Positions 38,243 to 47,937 of a stretch of 64,000 bases of DNA are shown piece by piece (position 1 is the first letter of the stretch; every line of letters begins with the position of its first letter). Origin of the DNA: Bacillota bacterium (GTDB lineage: Bacteria > Bacillota > Clostridia > Christensenellales > Borkfalkiaceae); contig JAHZBZ010000003.1 in NCBI GenBank assembly GCA_019423125.1, forward strand, positions 133,993 to 197,992. The letters run 5' to 3'. Below the pieces are notes generated by a model. The model worked only from the letters and a program-made list of their open reading frames with translations. It was not told the origin of the DNA and did not search any database. The translations under genes were made by a program, and so were the position numbers.

Positions 38243-39403
38243 ATGGAGCTTTGCCTCGAAAGCGGATATACCTCCCTCAACAAAAAGAACGAAGAACTGT
38301 GCGGCGACCGCGTGGAGAGCATCGTCTCGGGCGATTATACCACCCTCGTTCTCGCCGACGGGCTGGGCAGCGGGGTGAAGGCGAACATCCTCTCCACGCT
38401 GACCTCCAAGATCCTGTGCACGATGGTCGCCAACGACATCGACATCAACGACTGTGTCGAGACCATCCTGCAATCGCTGCCCGTGTGCAAGGTGCGCGGG
38501 GTCGCCTATTCCACCTTTTCGGTCATTCACATGAACAGCCGCGGCAAGGGGTACCTGTTCGAGTTCGACAACCCGCAGGCCATCCTCCTGCGCGACTGCA
38601 AGAGCGGGGATTTCGAGCGCGAGGAGATGAACATCCTCGGCAAGACGGTGTACAAGACCGCGCTCGACCTGCGCGCAGGCGACACCGTGGTCGTGATGAG
38701 CGACGGCGTCATCCACGCGGGCGTGGGCATGACCCTCAACCTCGGCTGGCAGCGGCCGGAGGTCATGGAATTTCTCGACAACAACGTAAAGCCGACGATG
38801 AGCGCCCGCGCGATCGCCTGCCTGCTGGCGGGGGTGTGCAACGACCTCTATCTCGGCACGCCGGGCGACGACACGACGGTCGCCGCCGTCCGCGTGCGCA
38901 AAAAGCTCAACGTCTCGCTGATGATCGGGCCGCCCGTGGACAAGACGAAGGACGATTTTTACATCTCCCGCTTTCTTGCGGACGAGGGGAAAAAGGTGGT
39001 GTGCGGCGGCACGAGTTCGCAGATCGTCGCGCGGCACCTCAAGACGACGGTGCGCGCCTCCTTCGATTTTCCCGACAAGGACGTGCCGCCCATCGGCTTC
39101 ATCGACGGCATCGACCTCACCACCGAGGGGGTGCTGACCATGCGCCGCCTGCTCGAACTCTCCGAAAAGTACGTCTCGGTCAGCGACCTGACGCCCAAGA
39201 CCTTCACCAAGAAGGACGGCGCCTCGTTGCTCGCACAGCTGCTCTTCGAAGAGGCGACGAGCGTGCATTTTTACGTCGGGCAGAGCATCAACGCCGCGCA
39301 TACGGGGCTTCCCATCGACATCACGATGAAATTGAAGCTCGTGGAGAGCCTCGCGGCAAACCTGAAGAAAATGGGCAAGGACGTTCAGATCGACTACGAT
39401 TGA
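38243..39403 (+). CDS. SpoIIE/PP2C-type phosphatase of the hydrogenase operon (HfsC-like)
   Basis: A 386-residue protein starting one base after the previous stop. The N-terminal 220 residues form a PP2C/SpoIIE domain with metal motifs VLADGLGSG, VVMSDGV and PGDDTTVAAV. The remaining 160 residues (SLMIGPPVDKTKDDFYISRF onward) are an extension of unknown fold with a possible nucleotide-binding or receiver-like character. Its position suggests it transmits the state of the PAS hydrogenase to a phosphoprotein such as an anti-sigma antagonist. No such target is encoded here. Confidence 0.88.
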   Translation: MELCLESGYTSLNKKNEELCGDRVESIVSGDYTTLVLADGLGSGVKANILSTLTSKILCTMVANDIDINDCVETILQSLPVCKVRGVAYSTFSVIHMNSRGKGYLFEFDNPQAILLRDCKSGDFEREEMNILGKTVYKTALDLRAGDTVVVMSDGVIHAGVGMTLNLGWQRPEVMEFLDNNVKPTMSARAIACLLAGVCNDLYLGTPGDDTTVAAVRVRKKLNVSLMIGPPVDKTKDDFYISRFLADEGKKVVCGGTSSQIVARHLKTTVRASFDFPDKDVPPIGFIDGIDLTTEGVLTMRRLLELSEKYVSVSDLTPKTFTKKDGASLLAQLLFEEATSVHFYVGQSINAAHTGLPIDITMKLKLVESLAANLKKMGKDVQIDYD

Positions 39404-39494
39404 TCCGCGGCTGCGCGCGGCGCGTTCGGACAGGGCGAAAGGACAGGAAGAAAGAGAAAAAATACGCAGAAAATCATTATCGGAGAATCATGAA

Positions 39495-40946
39495 ATGGCA
39501 GAGAAAAGAATTTTTGACACGGCGGTACAAAAACTCAAGTACGACGTGCTCAAAGCGGTGATCCGCAACGAGTACGAGCACTGTTACGACAACATCTTCA
39601 TCGACATCCCCAAGGAGATCTCCCCGGGGCCGAAGGCGACCATGCGCTGCTGTATCTACAAGGAGCGCGCGATCGTGCAGGAGCGCATCAAGCTCGCGCA
39701 GGGCGGGGACAAAAAGAACCCCAACGTCGTCGAAGTCATCGACATCGCCTGCGACGAGTGCCCGATCGGCGGCATCTTCGTCACGCCCGCCTGCCGCGGG
39801 TGCATCGTCCACCGCTGTCAGGAAGTCTGCCCCAAGGGCGCCATCCAGATCATCGACCACAAGGCGGTCGTGGACAAATCCAAGTGCGTGGAGTGCGGCA
39901 AGTGCACGCAGGCTTGCCCGTACGGCGCGATCATCGCGCAGAAGCGTCCCTGCGTCAATTCGTGCAAGGTCAAGGCAATCACCGTCGGCGAGGACAAAAA
40001 GGCGGTCATCGACAACGACAAGTGCATCTCCTGCGGCGCCTGCGTCTATCAGTGCCCGTTCGGCGCCGTCGTCGACAAATCCTTCGTTCTGGACGCGATC
40101 GATCTTCTGAAAAAATCGGAGAACAACGCAAAATACCACGTCTACGCGGTCATCGCGCCCTCCATCGTCAGCCAGTTCAAGTACGCAAAGATCGAACAGG
40201 TGGTCACGGGCATCCGCAAGCTCGGCTTCCATCAGGTGGTCGAGGCGGCGCTGGGCGCCGACATCACGCTTTACCACGAGGCGCAGGAATGGCAGGAGAA
40301 GGGCATCCTTACCACCTCTTGCTGTCCGTCCTTTGTGATGTTCGTGGAAAAGAATTTCCCCGAGCTCACCAAATATATCTCGCACAGCGTCTCGCCCATG
40401 GTCGAGGCGGCAAAACTCATCAAGCGCACCGACCCGAACGGCAAGGTGATCTTCATAGGCCCCTGCGCGAGCAAGAAACAGGAATACAGGCTCCCCAAGA
40501 CGGGCGGCGCCATCGACTGCGTGCTCTCGTTCGAGGAGCTGCAGGCCTTCCTCGACGCGCGCAACATCGACGTCGGTGCGCTGGAAGAGACCTCGCTGGA
40601 CAACGCCTCTTTCTATGGCAGGATCTTCGCCAAGAGCGGCGGCATCGCCCAGGGCGTCGCGGACGTCGCGGCGAGCATGGGCGTCGAGGGCATCAAGCCG
40701 CTTGCGATGAACGGCATCGACGAGTGCCGCGCCGCGCTGATGAAGCTCAAATTCAACCGTGCGACGGAGAATTTCTTCGAGGGGATGGCGTGCGACGGCG
40801 GTTGCCTCAACGGCGCGCTCTGCCTCAACCACGGCCCCAAAAACGTCGTGGACGTCGACAAGTACGGCGCTTCGGCGAAGGAGAAGAACATCGACAACTC
40901 CGTCAAGCTCTATAAACTCAGCCTCGAACAGGAGAAAAAGAACTGA
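39495..40946 (+). CDS. [FeFe] hydrogenase, group B-like (HfsD-like)
   Basis: A 483-residue iron-only hydrogenase. Residues 1-90 are an N-terminal region with several Cys (CC at 52-53, CDEC at 86-89). Ferredoxin-type clusters follow (CRGCIVHRCQEVCP, CVECGKCTQACP, CISCGACVYQCP), then the H-cluster domain with L1 TSCCPSF (274-280), L2 IGPCASKKQE, and L3 EGMACDGGCLNG with Cys433 and Cys437. The L3 Met and the L1 Cys pair needed for proton transfer are present, so it should be catalytic. Electron partner is probably ferredoxin; no NADH-binding subunits lie nearby. HydE, F and G maturases are not in the window. A terminator follows. Confidence 0.92.
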   Translation: MAEKRIFDTAVQKLKYDVLKAVIRNEYEHCYDNIFIDIPKEISPGPKATMRCCIYKERAIVQERIKLAQGGDKKNPNVVEVIDIACDECPIGGIFVTPACRGCIVHRCQEVCPKGAIQIIDHKAVVDKSKCVECGKCTQACPYGAIIAQKRPCVNSCKVKAITVGEDKKAVIDNDKCISCGACVYQCPFGAVVDKSFVLDAIDLLKKSENNAKYHVYAVIAPSIVSQFKYAKIEQVVTGIRKLGFHQVVEAALGADITLYHEAQEWQEKGILTTSCCPSFVMFVEKNFPELTKYISHSVSPMVEAAKLIKRTDPNGKVIFIGPCASKKQEYRLPKTGGAIDCVLSFEELQAFLDARNIDVGALEETSLDNASFYGRIFAKSGGIAQGVADVAASMGVEGIKPLAMNGIDECRAALMKLKFNRATENFFEGMACDGGCLNGALCLNHGPKNVVDVDKYGASAKEKNIDNSVKLYKLSLEQEKKN

Positions 40947-40970
40947 GAGCGCGGACGAAAAAGAAAAACT

Positions 40971-40999
40971 GCGGGGACGGCTTTTGCCGTCCCCGCTTT
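40971..40999 (+). terminator. terminator of the hydrogenase operon
   Basis: GCGGGGACGGC pairs perfectly with GCCGTCCCCGC, TTTT loop, then TTT. Confidence 0.88.
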
Positions 41000-41015
41000 G
41001 ACGGTGCGAAATAAA

Positions 41016-41055
41016 GTCCCCGCCGCGCGCAAAAGACTTTGCGCGCGGCGGGGAC
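41016..41055. repeat. 18-bp perfect palindrome
   Basis: GTCCCCGCCGCGCGCAAA and its exact complement flank an AGAC loop; no T run. First of five palindromes in this gap. Confidence 0.85.
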
Positions 41056-41100
41056 GCTTGCAGGCGCGGTGATCGGGGAGGCTGAAAGTCCGTCCGTGTC

Positions 41101-41320
41101 GCTCGGCGTTGCCGCGCGGGACGATTTGAGAGTACGCCTGCGCCGCTCGGCGTTGCCGCGCGGGATGGTTCGCGAGGGCGTCTGTGCCGCTCGGCGTTGC
41201 CGCGCGGGACGATTTGAGAGCACGCCTGCGCCGCTCGGCGTTGCCGCGCGGGGCGGTCCGCAAGGGCGTCTGTGCCGCTCGGCGTTGCCGCGCGGGACGA
41301 TTTGAGAGTACGCCTGCGCC
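41101..41320. repeat. tandem array of five 44-bp units, alternating types A-B-A-B-A
   Basis: Five head-to-tail units of exactly 44 bases at 41101, 41145, 41189, 41233 and 41277. All begin GCTCGGCGTTGCCGCGCGGG. Type A continues ACGATTTGAGAG(T/C)ACGCC, type B (A/G)YGGTYCGC(G/A)AGGGCGTC. The true period is thus an 88-bp dimer repeated two and a half times. No spacer diversity as in CRISPR, no cas genes. The last unit runs into a long palindrome. Confidence 0.92.
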
Positions 41321-41359
41321 GCCGCACAGATGTGCGGCGGCGCAGGCGTGCCGTTTTTT
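41310..41359. repeat. 19-bp palindrome with T6, end of the tandem array
   Basis: ACGCCTGCGCCGCCGCACA (41310-41328) and its exact complement (41331-41349), then GCCG and T6: also a plausible plus-strand terminator. Confidence 0.85.
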
Positions 41360-41525
41360 GCGCCCGCATGCGGGGGCAGACACATGAAAAGCGGCGCAGG
41401 CGATGCCCCGCCGCGCGGGGCATTGCCTGTTCATCAGATGCCCGCAGACATTTGGCAGAGCGCGGGCATGCGCACGCCGCACGAGACGGAAAAACAGAAA
41501 TTTGCGGGAAAAAACCTTCCGTCCG
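41360..41525. repeat. further palindromes before the DUF1846 gene
   Basis: Three more inverted repeats: CCCGCATGCGGG (41363-41374), CAGGCGATGCCCCG with its complement (41397-41429, one G-U), and ATGCCCGC / GCGGGCAT (41438-41469). No gene seen in 41000-41566. Confidence 0.8.
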
Positions 41526-41554
41526 TTGCATTCTTCTGCGGCTTGTGGTATAAT
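41526..41554 (+). promoter_or_regulatory. promoter of the DUF1846 gene
   Basis: TTGCAT, 17-base spacer, TATAAT with a TGG extension. Confidence 0.8.
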
Positions 41555-41584
41555 AAATGGGATTTTATGAGGAGCGACACACGC

Positions 41585-43069
41585 ATGAGAAAGGGTTTCG
41601 ACAACGATCTGTACATAAAACTGCAAAGCGAGAAGATCCTGGAGCGCATTTCCAAGTTCGACAACAAGCTCTATCTTGAATTCGGAGGCAAGCTGTTTGA
41701 CGACATGCACGCCTGCCGCGTTCTGCCCGGATTCGAGAGCGACGCGAAGTGCAGGATCCTTCTGACGCTCAAAGAGCAGTCGGAGATCATCTTCGTCATC
41801 AGCGGCGCAGATCTGGAGCGGAACAAGATCCGCGCGGACTTCGGCATCCCGTACGGCACCGACGTGCTTCGCCTCATCGACAAGATGCGCGGCCTCGGCC
41901 TGAACATGAACAGCGTCGTCGTGACGCAGTATCTGGACCAGCCCGCCGCAGACAAATTCATCAATAAGCTCAAACAGCACGGGCTCAAGACATACATCCA
42001 CCACAAGACCAAGGGCTATCCGACGGAAGTGGACGTCATCGTCTCGGACGAGGGCTACGGCGCGAATCCGTACATAGAGACGACCAAACCGCTCGTCGTC
42101 GTCACTGCGCCCGGTCCCGGCAGCGGCAAGCTCGCGACCTGTCTTTCCCAGCTCTATCACGAATACAAGAGGGGCGTGCACGCGGGGTATGCGAAATTCG
42201 AGACTTTCCCCATCTGGAACCTCCCGCTCCGCCATCCCGTCAACGTCGCCTATGAGGCGGCGACCGCCGACCTCGGCGACATCAACATGATCGACCCGTA
42301 CCATCTCGAGACGTACGGCGCGACCACCGTCAATTACAACCGCGACATCGAGTGTTTCCCCATCGTCAAGTCCATCCTCTCCAAGATCACGGGGGACGAG
42401 AGCATCTACAACTCTCCCACGGACATGGGGGTCAACATGGCGGGATTCGGCATCTGCGACGACGAGGCGTGCCGCTTTGCCGCGCGGCAGGAGATCATCC
42501 GCCGCTATTACAAGGCGGTGTGCGACTACAAGACGGGCAACGGCACCGAAGAGACGGTCAAGCGCATCCGCCTTCTGATGAACGAAAACAAGATCGAAGA
42601 GAGCGAGCGCACCGTCGTGCGCCCCGCGCTTGAAAAGGCGGAGGCGAGCAACTGTGCGTCCGTCGCCATCGAGCTGGAAGACGGCAGGTTCGTCACGGGC
42701 AAGTCCAACAAGCTGATGACCGCCTGCGCAAGCGCGGTGATCAACGCGGTCAAGACGCTCTCCGACATCCCCGACGAGATGCTCCTGCTCTCGCCCATCG
42801 TGCTCGCGCCCATCATCAGCCTCAAAAAAGAGGTGCTCCGCGAGGACAAAGTCAAGCTCAGCCTGGGCGACGTGCTCAGCGCGCTGTCCATCTGCGCGGC
42901 GACCAACCCCGTCGCGGAACAGGCGATGAACCGCCTCGCGCAGCTGCGCGACTGCGACGCGCACGCTTCCTGCATCCTGCCCGAGTCCGATCTCGGCGTC
43001 ATGCGCAAGCTGGGCGTAAATCTGACCTGCGAACCCGAGTTCGGGTCCAAAGATCTCTACGGGTTCTGA
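41585..43069 (+). CDS. DUF1846 (UPF0371) family protein
   Basis: A 494-residue protein that matches the length and layout of the DUF1846/UPF0371 family. ATG 41585 has GAGGAG ten bases upstream; an ATG at 41567 is in frame but overlaps that ribosome site. A P-loop-like TAPGPGSGKLATC occurs near residue 180. Other conserved blocks are FGGKLFDDMHACRVLPGF at the N-terminus and NSPTDMGVNMAGFGI. Structures in the family resemble nucleotide-dependent ligases, but the reaction is unknown. Single gene with its own promoter. Confidence 0.9.
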   Translation: MRKGFDNDLYIKLQSEKILERISKFDNKLYLEFGGKLFDDMHACRVLPGFESDAKCRILLTLKEQSEIIFVISGADLERNKIRADFGIPYGTDVLRLIDKMRGLGLNMNSVVVTQYLDQPAADKFINKLKQHGLKTYIHHKTKGYPTEVDVIVSDEGYGANPYIETTKPLVVVTAPGPGSGKLATCLSQLYHEYKRGVHAGYAKFETFPIWNLPLRHPVNVAYEAATADLGDINMIDPYHLETYGATTVNYNRDIECFPIVKSILSKITGDESIYNSPTDMGVNMAGFGICDDEACRFAARQEIIRRYYKAVCDYKTGNGTEETVKRIRLLMNENKIEESERTVVRPALEKAEASNCASVAIELEDGRFVTGKSNKLMTACASAVINAVKTLSDIPDEMLLLSPIVLAPIISLKKEVLREDKVKLSLGDVLSALSICAATNPVAEQAMNRLAQLRDCDAHASCILPESDLGVMRKLGVNLTCEPEFGSKDLYGF

Positions 43070-43080
43070 TGTATCAAATC

Positions 43081-43120
43081 GAAGGGAAGAGGCAATACTC
43101 TCACAGAGTATTTTCCCTTC
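43081..43120. other. hairpin between DUF1846 and CvpA-like genes
   Basis: GAAGGGAA pairs with TTCCCTTC outside AATACTCT/AGAGTATT (CAC loop), with a 5-base bulge. There is no U tract beyond the stem; it ends 14 bases before the next ATG and could affect that gene's translation. Confidence 0.55.
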
Positions 43121-43133
43121 TCAATGAGGTACT

Positions 43134-43667
43134 ATGACGACAATCGATTCCATTACCATCCTGACCGCGATCGCGCTCGCGGGGCTGGGGCTCGCGCTCG
43201 GTTTCGGACGGACACTCCGCTTTTTCACAAAGGGCATCTTCGGGTTCATCATCGCCGTCTTCGTGTGTTTCACTTTCGGCGGCATGATCGCGGGCATTCC
43301 CGCCGTCTCCGAACAGATCTCCAACCTCAACGCCGCGCTCGGCGAAAAGTGGGAGTTTTTCGAGACCATACATCTTGCGACGGTCATCTATTACGTCGTA
43401 TTGTTTTTCGCCGTGCAGATCCTGCGCATCCTCGCGGTGAAGCTGATCGGCGGCATCTTCTCCGCCGACGTACTGCCCGTGCGCATCGTCAACCGCCTGC
43501 TCGGCGCGGTGCTGATGGTGGGGGCGGTGTTCCTGCTCACCCTGCTCGTGTTTGCCGTCTTTAAAGTGCTGGAGAACACGCAGTTCGTCGTCGACATCGT
43601 CCAAAAGCTGGACGGCACCTTCCTCGGCACGCTGTACGAGAACAATCCCGTCAAATTTACCGTCTGA
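43134..43667 (+). CDS. CvpA-like integral membrane protein
   Basis: A 177-residue protein with four membrane segments (about 5-25, 30-52, 78-100 and 118-142). It begins with a glycine-rich helix (GLGLALGFGRTLRFFTKGIFGFIIA), as in CvpA/colicin V production-like proteins. The C-terminal amphipathic part (VLENTQFVVDIVQKLDGTF) resembles that family too. Function is unknown. Follows the DUF1846 gene after 64 bases. Confidence 0.72.
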   Translation: MTTIDSITILTAIALAGLGLALGFGRTLRFFTKGIFGFIIAVFVCFTFGGMIAGIPAVSEQISNLNAALGEKWEFFETIHLATVIYYVVLFFAVQILRILAVKLIGGIFSADVLPVRIVNRLLGAVLMVGAVFLLTLLVFAVFKVLENTQFVVDIVQKLDGTFLGTLYENNPVKFTV

Positions 43668-43673
43668 AAAACA

Positions 43674-43713
43674 CGCGCTCGCGCGGGAACATTCCCGAGC
43701 GGGCGTTTTTTTT
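43674..43713 (+). terminator. terminator after the CvpA-like gene
   Basis: CGCTCG-CGCGGGAA pairs with TTCCCGAGCGGGCG (one mismatch, one G-U), followed by T8. Confidence 0.85.
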
Positions 43714-43717
43714 ATGT

Positions 43718-43754
43718 GCGCGCGGCGGCGAAAGGATCTTTCGCCGCCGCGCGC
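43718..43754. repeat. 17-bp perfect palindrome
   Basis: GCGCGCGGCGGCGAAAG and its exact complement around GAT. It lies between two terminators. Confidence 0.8.
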
Positions 43755-43802
43755 TTAACATCCGCGGACTGCCGCCGAAAAGGGGCTGTCTGCGACAAAA
43801 GA

Positions 43803-43846
43803 GCGCCCCCGTCTGCGGCATCGTGCCGCAGACGGGGGCGCGTTTT
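43803..43846. terminator. terminator between convergent genes (polyamine operon end)
   Basis: GCGCCCCCGTCTGCGGCA and its complement around TCG, T5 on the right and A4 on the left; it serves nspC on the minus strand. Confidence 0.85.
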
Positions 43847-43863
43847 TGTATTTTTCAGCGGAA

Positions 43864-44972
43864 TCAGAGCCTGCTCTTGAAGTCGTCGTAGGAGAAGGCG
43901 CGGAGCGTCTCCAATCTCCCGTCTTCGCGCTGCAGGAGGATGTCGGGCAGGGGGATGCCGTTGAAGGTATTCGTCTTGACCATCGTGTAGAGCGCCATGT
44001 CGCCGAACACGAGTTCATCCCCCGCTTTGAGCGGTTTGTCGAAGGAATAATCGCCGATGACGTCCCCCGCGAGGCAGGAGGGCCCGCCGAGGCGGTAGGT
44101 GTACTTCTTCTCGCCCGCTTTTCCGCTTCCGAACAGGGGCGGACGGTAGGGCATTTCGAGCACGTCGGGCATATGGCAGGCGGCGGATGCGTCGAGGATC
44201 GCGATGTCGATGCCGTTTTTCATCACTTCGAGCACGCGCGCGTGCAGGGTCCCCGCGTCCAGCACCACCGCTTCGCCCGGTTCGAGGTAGATCTCGGCGC
44301 CGTATCTCTCGCGCGCACCCCGCACGAGTTTTACGAGCAGTGCGACGTCGTAGTCTGCGCGGGTGATGTGGTGCCCTCCGCCGAAGTTGAGCCACTTCAT
44401 GCGGCGGGCGTATTTCCCGAACTTCTCGTCGAAGGCGGCGAGCGTCTTTTCCAGCGCGTCGGCGTTCTGTTCGCAGAGGGTGTGAAAGTGCAGTCCGTCC
44501 AGAAGGGGCAGAACGTCCTCCTCGAAGTTCTCTGCCGTCGTGCCCAGCCGCGAGCCGGGCGCGCATGGATCGTACTGCGCGTGTCCCTCCTGCGTGGAGC
44601 AGGCGGGGTTGACCCGAAGCCCGACGGAGACGCCCTTTTCGCGGCAGAGCGGGGCATAGCGCCGCACCTGCGCGGGCGTGTTGAACACGATGTGGTCGCA
44701 CAGCGCCGCGAGCTCCTCGACCTCTCCCTCGCGGAAGGCGGGCGCAAACGCGTGCACTTCCTTTCCGAATTCCTCCCGCCCCAGCCGCGCCTCGAACACG
44801 CCGCTCGCCGCGGTGCCCGCGAGGAGCTCGCGGAGCAGGGGATAGGTCTGGTAGACGGAGTACGCCTTCTGCGCGAGCAAAATGCGGCAGTCCGCCTCTT
44901 CGGCGACGCGCGCGAGCAGGCGGGCGTTTTCCTTGAGCTTTTTCTCGTCGATGACGAAACAGGGGGTGCGCA

Positions 44973-44973
<1 letters not shown>
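43864..44973 (-). CDS. nspC: carboxynorspermidine/carboxyspermidine decarboxylase
   Basis: A 369-residue PLP enzyme of the alanine racemase/group IV decarboxylase fold. PLP lysine is Lys36 in LLAQKAYSVYQ. Other conserved parts are GLRVNPACSTQEGHAQYDPC, LHFHTLCEQNADAL, WLNFGGGHHIT, EPGEAVVLDAGTL and the C-terminal GGPSCLAGDVIGDY, all typical of NspC. It removes CO2 from carboxyspermidine to give spermidine. The ATG overlaps the stop of the dehydrogenase gene by one base (TGATG), so these two act as a pair. Last gene of the polyamine operon. Confidence 0.94.
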
Positions 44974-46175
<1,202 letters not shown>

Positions 46176-46228
46176 GATTGATTCCTCCGCAATCGAATGT
46201 GTTTTTCAAACGGGCGTTTCCGCCGCGG

Positions 46229-47086
46229 TCATTGTTTGGAAAGCGCGATGAGCATCTCGCGCACGATCTTGCAGGCGACGGCCGTGGAGGCGCCGCTCGC
46301 GTCGTAGTGGGGCGAAAGTTCGACGACGTCCGCGCCGACGATGCGCGCGCGCTCACAGCACGCCTGCAACGCCCTTCGCAGTGCGTCGAAGGAGACGCCG
46401 CCCGGCTCGGGCGTTCCCGTGCCGGGGAACACAGACGGGTCGAGCACGTCCAGGTCGACGGTCAGATACACGGGCTTTCCTTCGAGCGCGCAGAGCGCCT
46501 CGTCCAGCCCCGCAAAGTCGAACAGATGCGTGCGCACCTTTCCTTTGCCCCATTCAAATTCGCTCTTGTCCCCCGAGCGGATGCCGAACTGAAAGATCCT
46601 GCCGTCGCCGACGATCTCGTGGCACCGCCGCAGGACGCAGGCGTGCGAGAGGGGAGCGCCGAGGTAATCGTCGCGCAGGTCGGCGTGCGCGTCGAAGTGC
46701 AGGATGTGCAGGTCGGGGTATCTTTCGGCGGCGGCGCGGACGGCGCCCAGCGTCACGAGATGCTCCCCGCCGATGAGGAAGGGGAGCTTTCCGTCCGCGA
46801 GGATGTGCGCGGCGCGCGCGCGGATGTCGTCCAGCGCGCGGGCGCTGTCGCCGAAGCAGAGCTCGATGTCGCCGCTGTCGAACAGCGGCGCGTCGGTGAG
46901 CTCGCGGTCCTGGTAGGGGGAGTACAGCTCCAGCCCGTACGATTCCCGCCGCATCGCCGCGCTCGCAAAGCGGGCGCCGGGGCGGAAAGAGGTGGTGGAG
47001 TCGAAGGGCGCGCCGAAGAGCACGATCTTCGCCTCCGCATATTCGGCGTCACAGCCGAGAAAGGTCTCAACGTTCTTCTTCAACAT
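46229..47086 (-). CDS. speB: agmatinase
   Basis: A 285-residue ureohydrolase. The manganese ligands are found in GGEHLVT (His), HFDAHADLRDDY (three Asp and His), and TVDLDVLDPSVFPGTGTPEP (two Asp); SHACVLRR lies between. It hydrolyses agmatine to putrescine and urea. It overlaps the end of speE by 20 bases. The presence of speA in the same operon supports agmatine over arginine or formimidoylglutamate as substrate. Confidence 0.94.
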   Translation of the reverse strand: MLKKNVETFLGCDAEYAEAKIVLFGAPFDSTTSFRPGARFASAAMRRESYGLELYSPYQDRELTDAPLFDSGDIELCFGDSARALDDIRARAAHILADGKLPFLIGGEHLVTLGAVRAAAERYPDLHILHFDAHADLRDDYLGAPLSHACVLRRCHEIVGDGRIFQFGIRSGDKSEFEWGKGKVRTHLFDFAGLDEALCALEGKPVYLTVDLDVLDPSVFPGTGTPEPGGVSFDALRRALQACCERARIVGADVVELSPHYDASGASTAVACKIVREMLIALSKQ

Positions 47087-47927
47087 CTTTCAGCATCTCC
47101 TCGACGTAGGCGGGCAGATAAAATGCGCCGCGGTGCAGTGTGGTGGTGTAGTAACGGCAGGCAAGCCCGCGCGCGTTCCAGCGCGCGGCGTCCAGATCGC
47201 GCAGGGGGTGGTATTTCTTTGTGGAGAACCCGAACAGCCAGTGCCCCGAGGGATAGGTCGGGATGTGCGCCTGGTAGATGCGCGAGAAGGGGAAGGACTC
47301 GATGATGCGCTTGTGCGCGCGCTGCATCGCGAGCGCGTCCTGCTCGTAAAAGGGGCTCTCGTGCTGGTTGACCATGATCCCGTCCGCGTGCAGTGCCTTG
47401 AAACAGCTGCCGTAGAACTCGCGGGAGAAGAGTCCCTCGCCCGGGCCGAACGGGTCGGTGGAGTCGACGACGATCAGGTCGTATTCGTCCGTGCGCCTGC
47501 GCACGAACTTGACGCCGTCCTCGATGTGTATGTGCACGCGCGGATCGTCCAGCGAGCAGGCGGTGAAGGGGAGATACTTCTTGCTGACCTCGATCACCTG
47601 TCCGTCGATCTCGACGAGGTCGATGCGCTCGATCTCGGGATAGCGGCAAAGCTCGCGCACGACGCCGCCGTCGCCCGCGCCGATCACGAGCACCCGTTTC
47701 ACGTTCGGATGCACCGCCATGGGCGTGTGCACGATCATTTCGTGGTAGATGAATTCGTCCTTTTCGGTGAGCATGAGGAACCCGTCCAGCACGAGCATGC
47801 GCCCGAAGGCGGGCGTGTCGAACACGTCGATGCGCTGCAAGTCGCTCTGTCCGCTGTACACCTGGCGGTCGACGCGGATGCTCAGTTTGACGTCCTTGGT
47901 GTGTTTTTCGGAAAACCAGAAATCCAT
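47067..47927 (-). CDS. speE: spermidine synthase (aminopropyltransferase)
   Basis: A 286-residue SpeE. The N-terminal beta domain starts FWFSEKHTKDVKLSIRVDR; the dcSAM-binding site is VLVIGAGDGGVVREL with VEIDGQVIEVSKKYLP; the catalytic Asp is in VVDSTDPFGPGEGLF. It moves aminopropyl from decarboxylated SAM to putrescine. Gap to speA is 10 bases. In this operon it is an apparent duplicate of the carboxyspermidine route. Confidence 0.95.
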   Translation of the reverse strand: MDFWFSEKHTKDVKLSIRVDRQVYSGQSDLQRIDVFDTPAFGRMLVLDGFLMLTEKDEFIYHEMIVHTPMAVHPNVKRVLVIGAGDGGVVRELCRYPEIERIDLVEIDGQVIEVSKKYLPFTACSLDDPRVHIHIEDGVKFVRRRTDEYDLIVVDSTDPFGPGEGLFSREFYGSCFKALHADGIMVNQHESPFYEQDALAMQRAHKRIIESFPFSRIYQAHIPTYPSGHWLFGFSTKKYHPLRDLDAARWNARGLACRYYTTTLHRGAFYLPAYVEEMLKDVEEER

Positions 47928-47937
47928 GCTTTTCCTC

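Noticed and set aside
36535..40946. Electron-bifurcating HydABC complex
   Set aside because: There is no HydB-like flavin/NADH subunit, and the 81-residue NuoE-like protein lacks its helical half; the PAS and phosphatase genes fit a sensory operon better.
41101..41349. Tandem units as a CRISPR array
   Set aside because: Units are contiguous 44-mers with two alternating types and no unique spacers; no cas genes nearby.
41039..41553. Open frames across the 44-bp repeat array on both strands
   Set aside because: They simply translate the repeat; 44 is not a multiple of 3, so the reading frame shifts between units, and they lack plausible start sites.
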